DNA of 64,000 nucleotides, taken from the NCBI GenBank assembly GCA_032358165.1, contig JAALGY010000015.1, forward strand, positions 2,480,001-2,544,000. Reading direction: 5' to 3'. Source of the DNA: Diplosphaera chodatii. Taxonomy: Eukaryota; Chlorophyta; Trebouxiophyceae; Prasiolales; Stichococcaceae. Of this stretch, positions 56,453 through 64,000 are shown piece after piece (positions within the stretch are counted from its first letter, which is position 1; each line of letters starts with the position of its first letter). Both the position numbers and the translations under genes were made by a program. A model generated the notes under the pieces. That model did not search any database. It saw nothing but the letters and a program-made list of their open reading frames with translations, and was not told the origin of the DNA.

Positions 56453-59400
56453 ATGGGGCCTGCACTGCCCAGCACACTCGGCATGCAGTGCCGAGCACCG
56501 CTACACAGCAGTCCACACCCTCGTTCAGCACACTGCTGTGCCGCCAGCAGCCGCTGCAGCCCGACAGCGTCCAGCAGGTCACAGCCAGCGCAGCCGGCGG
56601 CCATGGCGGCGGTGCCCCCAGGCAGCGGCCGCTTGTGTGGCTCACACAGTGGCCTCCAGCAGCACAGACGGCAGCCCAGCCGGCCACAAAGAGGGGCCTG
56701 CCTGGTGACACGTGCAGCGCAGGACTATTATGAGGTGCTAGGCGTCAGCAAGGAGGCTGACAAGAAGGCTATCAAATCAGCATACCGTCAGAAGGCCCGC
56801 AAGTTTCACCCAGATGTGAACAAGGAGGATGGGGCGGAGGAGAAGTTCAAAGCTATCAGCAATGCCTATGAGGTCCTGTCCGATGACCAGAAGCGGGGCA
56901 TTTACGACAGGTGGGTCTCCTATTGGCACCGGGGTGACCGGTTGCAAGTACCTTGCGATCATGTGTAACTTGAGTGTGTTGGTGTCAGATGCCGATGATC
57001 TGATGTATCAGTTGAGCTCTAGACATGAGGTTGTGGCTGAGACAGGCACGATCAGTGTCAGTGCACCCTCTTCCATTCCACGTGTCCTCTGATTGGCATG
57101 CGGACCATACTGGGTGCCACATTGGGATATAGCTGATGTGGCAGGCAGGCGCTGCAGTCGCGTGTGACAGCGCAGCTGTTGGGCCTGCTAGTACACCTTG
57201 TGGCATTGTGGAACACTGCCCACTTGGCCCACTGCCGCAGCAGCAGACAATTGCTTGCATCTGCTAGCCCACCACTGCCCATCCAGTTTCAGCAGACCAA
57301 CTCCATGAGGAGGTTGCAGAGGATGTTGGCGCCCGCCAATATTGCGCGATGTGCAAGGACTTAGAGTCTCCCCGTTTCGATGTGAATGACAATGAGCAGA
57401 GCAACATAATGCTCGTTGCAGGTATGGCGAGGCGGGGCTGAAGGGGGGGATGGGTGGCTCTGCGGGGGCAGGCGACTTCAACAACCCCTTCGACATCTTC
57501 GAGCAGTTCTTTGGCGGTGGCATGGGCGGCGGCATGGGCGGCTTTGGCGGCGGCGGGTTTGGCGGGTGCATGCCCCGTTCCAAACACCCTTGCACACCTT
57601 CTCTTAGCAGACATGCAGCAGTGGTGCCCGGACGAAGCTGTAATGTGGCCAGAGCGACCTATCTCATGGTGATGCCAGTACGTGCGATGGCTGAGGGTTC
57701 AAACCAATGGATGTGTCAATGTCCATGATATGTGCAGGGCCAGCCAGCAGCGGAGTAGGGCGCAAGCCGGCGAGGACCGGCGGCACGACCTCACCATCGC
57801 CTTTAAGGACGCTGTCTTTGGCTGCTCCGTTGACATCGATGTCGACAAGATGGAGGGGTGGGTGCAGGCGCCCTCTGATCTCTGTTGCAGCTTGTCAGTG
57901 TGCTCATGCACCCCATGGTTGCAGCGTCATTGCCGTGCAAGGATCTGGTGTGTTTGTGCACAGTGTGCTGGCCAGTGCAGCAGGCCGCTGTCACATGCTC
58001 CGGTCCTGACACGACCTTGGGAGGGCGATGACAGACCATGCTGTTGCGTGGGCGCAGGTGTGGCACATGTGATGGCAGCGGCGTCAAGCCGGGGACGACC
58101 GCCAGCACCTGCTCAGCATGCGGCGGCGCGGGCCAGCAGGTGTCAGCCGTGCGCACGCCGCTGGGCATGTTCCAGCAGGTGAGGACAGCCAGCAACTCAC
58201 ACCAAAAAGATCCTCAAACTCCGACACAACACACACGCGATAGGCCAGCTGTTTTGTGCAGCAAGCGAATGCAGGCGAGGAGGTCAGGTGAGCAACCCTC
58301 AGTACGACTAGATAATAGCACTGTGCTGTTGATGCATGGTTCATGGCCCTTACTCACTACCCCAGCCTGCCTGTGGCTGGGCGTGGCCTTTCTTGCGGCC
58401 AACAGGAAAACCCAGCAGCGCTCCTAGTTCACGAGTTGTGCGGTCCACCCACGACCCTCTGACTCTCTTAATGCTCTGCACATCCAACCCTCATCCTTCA
58501 GGATGTCCATCAACACTGACAGCTCGAGGCTATCCTCGGAAACTGACAGCTGCTTTCGTGTGGTGACCCACACCATCCGATGCAGTGTTCAGGCGCTGTC
58601 CTCTTTAGCAGACACTGTCCAAGGGCCTCACTCTGTCGGCTGTGACACAAAGGCAGGGCTCAGGCAACCCCAACGTCTGCACGTGCAGGTGACGGACTGC
58701 CAGGAGTGCATGGGCACTGGCGAGCAGTCGGCGCCGTGCAACACCTGCGGCGGCGACGGCCGCGTGCGCAAGTCCAAGCGCATCAGGTGGGCCTGCGAGC
58801 GGAATCACATTGAATACCAGATACTATTTGAGGTAGACACCCTCCATCAGTGTCACATCCTTGCAATAATATATCCAAGGTGTGAGGACACGGTTGTAGC
58901 GCATGGGATGTCGTGCATGAAGGTGTACATGCACCTTCTGGCAGGGACCATCACCCTGCATGCCTGCTTGCGTGCCCGCGGCGCGGGCTCGCGGGCCAGC
59001 TCGTGCCTCGACGCTGTTAACAACAGCAGCAACCTGAGAGCCGCAACTGTGTCGTGTTCGCAGCCTGCGGGTGCCGGCGGGCGTGGACACAGACAGCCGG
59101 CTGCGGGTGCGGGGCGAGGGCAACGCCGGCCGCCGGGGCGGCCCCACCGGCGACCTGTTCGTCTTCATAAACGTGAAGCCCGACCCAGGTGCGCAGCACT
59201 CTCTCCAAACCAGCTGGTCAGGTCGTGGGTGTGGCGCCTGCTTGCATCATTGGCAGAGATGCTGCCCTGGTCGCACGTTCCACACAGGCGTCCTCGAGCA
59301 GTTGTGCTGATTGTGCTGCAGAGCTGAAGCGGGATGGCACCACGATCCACAGCGATGTGGAGATCAGCTATGTGGACGCCATCCTGGGCGTCACCAGCCC

Positions 59401-60036
59401 CGTGCGCACTGTCGATGGCCAGGTGAGAGCAGGCGCAGGCCTGACGGTCGGAGGGTGTTCCTTCTGCTCGCAGACACATGTAGCTTGCTACCAGAACGCT
59501 GCGTCAACAACCCTGCATCAACAGAGGAATGTCAAATACCTGACTGGGTTTGGTGATCGTCTGTCCAGGTGGACTTGAAGATCCCAGCGGGCACACAGCC
59601 CGGCACCACGCTGGTGATGGCAAAGCGCGGCGTGCCCCGGCTGGGCTCCAGCGTCCGTGGCGACCACCAGGTGCATCCCAATTTCCTTCGACCTGGTGTC
59701 GGGCTGGACCTCAGCCGTGTGCATGTGCTGCACGGTTCCCCTGGCTAGGATGTGTCCTGGCAGCAGCCAAGGGGATGCTATCAGCCCCTGAACATGATGA
59801 AGTGTGGCTGTGCCCCCTTTTGCTGGGTTCTGCACTCTGCAGAGCCGTGTGTCCATTCTCGACGCAGCGCAGACTGATGTGCGGTCTGTTGGCGCCAGGT
59901 GCATGTGCGGGTGAAGATCCCCAGCAAGCTGAAGGCCGACGAGCGGGACCTGGTGGAGCAGCTGAAGGACATAGAGTCCCGGAAGCCCGCCAAGGCCGGC
60001 AAGGGCGGCGGCTGGCCCTTTGGCAAGAAGGACTGA
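56453..60036 (+). CDS. Type I DnaJ (Hsp40) co-chaperone with plastid-type transit peptide
   Basis: Stimulates the ATPase of an organellar Hsp70 and holds unfolded clients. The start at 56453 gives a long Ser/Pro/Ala/Arg/Gln-rich lead of about 90 residues with almost no acids, ending [10 protein letters not shown], a typical plastid transit peptide; an inner ATG at 56603 could serve too. J domain: [20 protein letters not shown] to [10 protein letters not shown] (HPD intact) near 56727-56910. After a ~510-bp intron the G/F region has [20 protein letters not shown] near 57483. All four zinc repeats are present: CGTCDGSG near 58068, CSACGGAG near 58110, CQECMGTG near 58698 and CNTCGGDG near 58738. 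The client-binding domains follow: [20 protein letters not shown] near 59063, [15 protein letters not shown] near 59358, [20 protein letters not shown] near 59570 and [20 protein letters not shown] near 59900. The stop at 60036 follows GWPFGKKD. Complete for the family. Confidence 0.95.
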
Positions 60037-60503
60037 GCGCGGGGGCCGCATGCAATAATGTGCGGTGCCTGCGCAGTGGGGCGTCGGGCATGACATGTTG
60101 GCGACTGCTCAGGGAGGGTGCAGCAGACGCACTTCTGGACAATGGGACTTGACCGGCAGAATAGACTTTGGTTGGAGATGGGTGCACAATCAGCTCGCTC
60201 CCGGGCAGGGTGAGGCGGCATATACCTTCTGGTGGTTGCATAGGGTTCTGACCAGCGCGATTGGCGACGGTAGTGACGTAGTGACACGAAAGTTTGCAAA
60301 TGCAACAAAGAGTTGTCCCCGGAGGCATCACAGCAGGAGTGCAGTCTTTGCCAGCAGCCGTTTGCATGTGTGGAAGTCTGCCCACAACATGCCTAATAGT
60401 GCTCAGTTGTCATCCCCACAGCCATCGTCCACCCCCATCAAGATCCCCCATTTGACCTGCACCGAGGAAGGGCACTGCTGTCGTCACTGTGTGGACAGCG
60501 CCA
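60037..60503. other. Convergent intergenic region
   Basis: 3' regions of the DnaJ gene (+) and the HAD gene (-). No gene is seen. The HAD gene could have a further 3' exon here, because a strong GTGAGT follows MIEL near 60540. Confidence 0.35.
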
Positions 60504-62517
60504 TCAGCCACATACTGCTGCATCAGTAAAACTCACCAGCTCGATCATTTGTGGCAGAGTGATGCTGGTCACATTCTCCAACTGCTGCGCCTCGAGCTTG
60601 TCCTGCGGTGTGCTGTAACCCCTGCAGTGGACCGGCCCACTCATAGCACAAAATGCGGTGACTGTGTGTCATGGGTGGCGCAAAACATCTGCTAGCTTGC
60701 TGAGAGCATGCTGAGAGAGCCAAGCCTGACATTCATAAACAATTAGTGTTGTGAATCCAGGGCTCTGCAATTGCCATGCGCACCACTCTGCAAAGTACAC
60801 ACGAAGGCCTGCATCCCGGAGCACTATGTCTGATGCAATGTCCCTGACTGTCTCCAACCGGTCATCGATGAAGTGCATCTTGGCGCCGCCCTCGGACACC
60901 AGCGGCCGTTTGGCGATCTCCCTGTGCAACGCATCAGTCACTGGGGTCAAACAACCCCATGAGTGGGCCACCGGTAGCATGTGGTCATGCACATGCATGA
61001 CAGGTTGAAGGAAATGACCACAAAACACATCGACATGCTGCGCTTGCAAGGCTTGTGGCCGTGCACCTGAGGGCCTCTGCTTTTCGCTCCGTGGGTGGGA
61101 TCAGACCAGCAAACAGTCGCGGAGAGTCTGCTGGAAGATCCAGGCCCTGTAGCACACAGCCTCAATTTAGAGGAGGTGCGCTCATTGCATATGTCTTGAC
61201 TATAGGAGGGAATTGAAAAGCCCTACCAGCTGCTTCTCAGCCACTCTGCTGACGCGGTGCGGCGCCTTCGAGCTGGCGATGTAGAACGGCAGCTGCACAT
61301 CGTCAAGTATTGAAGCCTTGCACCACTTGCTCTTCCGAGCAAGCCCACACTCTCCGACTGTCAGTGCATGTTCAGCTTCAGCCGGCGGAGTGTCCCACTC
61401 TGCTGCAGCCAGGCCTGCACGACTTCTTTGCAGCATCAGAGCCCTGCGCACCTCTGTGTACTTGAGGGTGGACACCACATTCTGGTATGGCTGCACCAGG
61501 TCCAGCCACTCTGCCTCGTCGTTGTCCATCCACGAGTTGCGCTCGTCCTCAAACACCCGCCGCAGACCACTCAAGTCCGTGCCCCATGCCTGTGGATGTT
61601 AGAGTCTACAATGTGTAAGGCGCAGCCTGACGTGCCCTGACAGGCTGCAGTGCTTCAAAGCATGCCAAGTATGGAGTGTCACAGTATTACGTGCCAGAAT
61701 TTGACCTCCCGCTGGGGGACGTACCTTCAGCGAGGCAGCCATGACGGCAGGCCAGTCGTGCAGGATCTTCGGCGCAGCATCTCGATCCTCAGCAAAGATG
61801 CGCGCCTGCAAACGTGTTGCACGAATGTGGTATACTCGGCATTCTACAGTGCCCGGCAGTGCACCAGGACATGCATGATGTACAAAATACACATGCTGAC
61901 TGGAGCACACACAAACAGCTGACCATGACGACGGTCTCCCAGCCGCCAACCAGCACTGGTCGCGCCACCCTCAGCCCCTCCAGCACCTGCGTAATCGCAT
62001 CTACCCAAGTGACCGTGTGAGCAAGTGACATCTGCGCCACCAAGGTCGGAGCAGCGACAGGGTGCCAAGGCGCCTACCTCATCCCTCTCAGCCTCCGTGA
62101 CTATTCCCGGCCAAAAGTCCTTGGCTGCGCGGAACCCTGCCATCGAAACCTGCTCCAGCTTGCTTGAAATGCTGTACTCCTCGCAGCCAGCAACATCATT
62201 GCCCGCCAGGCTGGCGCTCCCACCTCAGGTTCAGAGTCGACCAGCACGCCATCAAAGTCCAGAATGAGGACGTCTGACGGGCCACCGCTGGCTGCGGCCA
62301 CGCTGCGAGTACCTGCTTGCCGACAAGCTGACCGTTCCAACCACTTGCACGTCGCATGGCCGGGCGCTCTCGCTGGATCACCGTCATGTACGGGTGTGGG
62401 CCTGATCAGTGCGCTGCTCCACGCTGCACGACTGCGTGGTGCGACCCTCTGTGCGTATGCGTTGACTGTACAGCTTGCCACCAGCCTGCAGCTGGCATGC
62501 GCTGCTGATGCATCCAT
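60504..62517 (-). CDS. HAD-superfamily hydrolase-like protein, probably organelle-targeted
   Basis: Haloacid-dehalogenase fold, most likely a phosphatase or related hydrolase of the plant/cyanobacterial type; substrate unknown. The start at 62517 gives MDASAAHASCRLVASCTVNA, and the first ~80 residues are rich in Ser, Ala and Arg, like a transit peptide. Motif I is DVLILDFDGVLVDSEPE near 62270 (both Asp present). Cap region: MAGFRAAKDFWPGIVTEAER near 62140, VARPVLVGGWETVVMV near 61960, RIFAEDRDAAPKILHDWPAV near 61795 and LSGLRRVFEDERNSWMDNDE near 61575. Motif II is LPFYIASSKAPHRVSRVAEK near 61285 (Ser in IASSK), motif III/IV EIAKRPLVSEGGAKMHFIDD then RLETV near 60920. The end, VYFAEWGYSTPQDKLEAQQL, appears only if GAGTG near 60787 is spliced to GGGTTACAGC near 60620, which matches plant relatives (WGYNT). 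The listed stop at 60504 assumes no later intron. Confidence 0.83.
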
Positions 62518-62914
62518 GCTAATGCAAGTGGTGATCACGTTCCACGTGCCAATGTCAGCTGCAACGCTCTCAGAACACTGTGCTCGATATCATCGATTGA
62601 TGCAATCATTTACAGATGCTTTGCGCCGTGGTGGTATTTGTGTTAAGTCGTTTCAAGATTGCATCCCACTCGCTACGACCATCGGCAATGCAGCCTTGGG
62701 CCTGAGATGCATCAGAAACCAGTTGGTCTGACCGGTACTGGACAGAGCGTGGTAGCGCAAAGCAGCTATTGTATGATTGCCGACCGCTACTGCACTAACG
62801 GTGCTGCAGCATCTCCGACACTCCCCCATTTGCTGACTCAGCTTGACTACTGGACACTGACCAAGGGCACAGCGACGTTCAGATAGAGCAACGTGCAGCA
62901 CATTCTCCGGCAAT
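62518..62914. promoter_or_regulatory. Intergenic region between the TLDc and HAD genes
   Basis: About 400 bases between the stop of the TLDc gene and the start of the HAD gene, both on the minus strand. It should carry the HAD promoter. No coding signal is seen. Confidence 0.35.
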
Positions 62915-64000
62915 CTATCGCTCTGCGTGCTGCATGCGGCGGCCGGCCAGCTCCAGGAGCTGCTTGTCCTCGCCCCGCTGGGAGAGCACCGAGCCGCCCT
63001 TGCCACCACCCCGGCGCTTTGGGGCCCCCTCATCCTCTGGCTCTGGCAAATCAACCTGCACGACACGCCAGGACAGTCTTAGATCCGACAGTTGTCAGGA
63101 TGAGTGAACAGCATGCAGCTTTAACTGGCACAGGCAAGCTGCAGCCCTGCTCATCCCACCTGCCAGCACTCCAGGATGTCGACTTCAAAGATGGGCTGGC
63201 TGGAAAGCATGGGACTGCAGGATGAAAAGCAATCGTCGCCTGTATATCCTTGTGCCTTCCAATGCATCTGCTTTACATGTGCACATGCAGCCCTTGAGGC
63301 CTGAGGTATGAGTATATATTACGGCGGTCTGAGTACCTCTTGTAGGTGCTGCAGTCCATGCTCATGCCATTGTCGCACTGGCCGTCTACATACAGACCCC
63401 AGTAGTTGATCTGACCCCCAAAGCCCAAGCCTGCACGGTGCATCAGGACCTGACATCATCATCTTAGACAGTGCGTGCCGTCATCGTGGAAACCTCATGG
63501 TCGTGCAGGGCTCACCGTTAGGTACTTGAGTGAAGTTCTGGCCGCAGAACTGAAAGTTCTGGTTCACGCCAGATGGCTTGTAGATCATTGTCACAGGCTG
63601 AAGCGAGAAAAGCAAGTTCTCGAAGCTACCTGCATTCCGCCAGCATACCATTGGCGTAGGATGGTCGCCAGTGACAGGTCAAGCATACTGAAACGCTGCC
63701 ACAATTCATGTCAGCAGCAAGGCAGTCACCATAAAAGTCTCCATGTCGCTCCCAGGGTGTGGCAGCAAAGCCTCCACAGATGGCACCGCCCTTGTCTTTG
63801 ACCAACACCAGCGTTGCACCCTTGCCACTACACCTGTTGGCGTGTCAAGACAGCAAACCATGAAGCATGGGACCAAGGTATGAGTGCGGCACAGTGCGTT
63901 CGCAGATGCAGGACACCTCAACAGATGCAGATCGTGCAAAGGGCAGCAACGGACCGGCCCATGAAGGTGCTGAAGCTCTGCCCATGCTTTACGCTGCTGA
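62915..64000 (-). CDS. TLDc-domain protein (oxidation-resistance family), partial
   Basis: TLDc proteins (OXR1, NCOA7, TLDC1, TBC1D24) protect against oxidative stress, and several bind the vacuolar H+-ATPase. The C-terminal part is in the window: KHGQSFSTFMGRSVA near 63975, ATLVLVKDKGGAICGGFAAT to PWERHGDFYGD near 63820-63730, LFSLQPVTMIYKPSGVNQNF to QFCGQNFTQVPN near 63620-63510, GLGFGGQINYWGLYVDGQCD to NGMSMDCSTYK near 63435-63345, and SSQPIFEVDILECW near 63210. These are the successive strands of the TLDc barrel with the G-G-x-x-x-x-W-x-x-x-x-x-Y-G core. The last exon is a tail with a Gly/Lys patch (PKRRGGGKGGSVLSQRGEDK), ending RRMQHAER at 62915. The N-terminus lies beyond the right edge, so LysM, TBC or other partner domains cannot be judged. 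Confidence 0.92.

Noticed and set aside
56095..56711. Minus-strand frames opposite the DnaJ transit peptide
   Set aside because: Cys/Ala-rich sequences with no family resemblance that mirror the GC-rich leader of DnaJ.
1..64000. CRISPR array, phage, insertion sequence or biosynthetic operon
   Set aside because: The window is spliced eukaryotic nuclear DNA. No regularly spaced repeats, transposase domains, terminal inverted repeats or bacterial-style operons were seen.

Overview
This is a nuclear window from a eukaryote, most likely a chlorophyte green alga of trebouxiophyte type (the class is my guess). The genes are rich in short introns (about 80-450 bp, donor mostly GTGAG/GTGCG, acceptor usually (C/T)GCAG). 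Many proteins carry Ala/Gln/Ser/Gly-rich disordered tails, and the gene set is plant or algal: plant-type mitochondrial succinate/fumarate carrier, CRY-DASH, GTG/GPR89, plastid-type DnaJ, and an Artemis-like nuclease of the plant type. Most single open frames are exons, not genes. Gene spans below run from start codon to stop codon with introns included; exon edges were read by eye from GT..AG borders and protein-family continuity.

Layout: ATR kinase, HEAT/UME part only (1-6901, -, runs off the left edge); cytosolic tyrosyl-tRNA synthetase (7288-9800, +); a small acidic unknown (10260-10642, -); a START-like unknown with a 48-bp repeat (11171-13363, -); mitochondrial succinate/fumarate carrier (14374-16413, +); a long unknown Cys-containing disordered protein (17508-22948, +); CRY-DASH A (23405-26154, -); GTG/GPR89 membrane protein (27226-33260, +), whose 3.2-kb intron holds a complete Artemis/SNM1-like gene on the other strand (29399-32272, -); CRY-DASH B with an RGG tail (33940-37451, +); palmitoyl-protein thioesterase (37851-39841, -); HFM1/MER3 meiotic helicase (40188-48541, +); a basic disordered unknown (48901-51024, +); a leucine-carboxyl-methyltransferase-family enzyme (about 51107-53339, +); BTB protein (53786-55469, -); PreY/Trm112-like protein (55632-55982, -); plastid-type DnaJ (56453-60036, +); a HAD phosphatase-like protein with a transit-like N-terminus (60504-62517, -); and a TLDc protein (62915 to right edge, -).

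How the genes relate: five of the nineteen act on damaged or recombining DNA or are photolyase relatives (ATR, two CRY-DASH, Artemis-like nuclease, HFM1). Two of them form an outward-facing paralog pair around GTG and its nested nuclease. The rest are housekeeping functions: translation, mitochondrial carrier, lysosome/vacuole, plastid chaperone and oxidation resistance.

I see no tRNA, rRNA, CRISPR array or intact transposon. The most interesting structures are the gene-in-intron arrangement, the diverged CRY-DASH pair (one has lost a substrate-pocket Trp, the other has an RGG tail), and two long genes I could not assign to a family.
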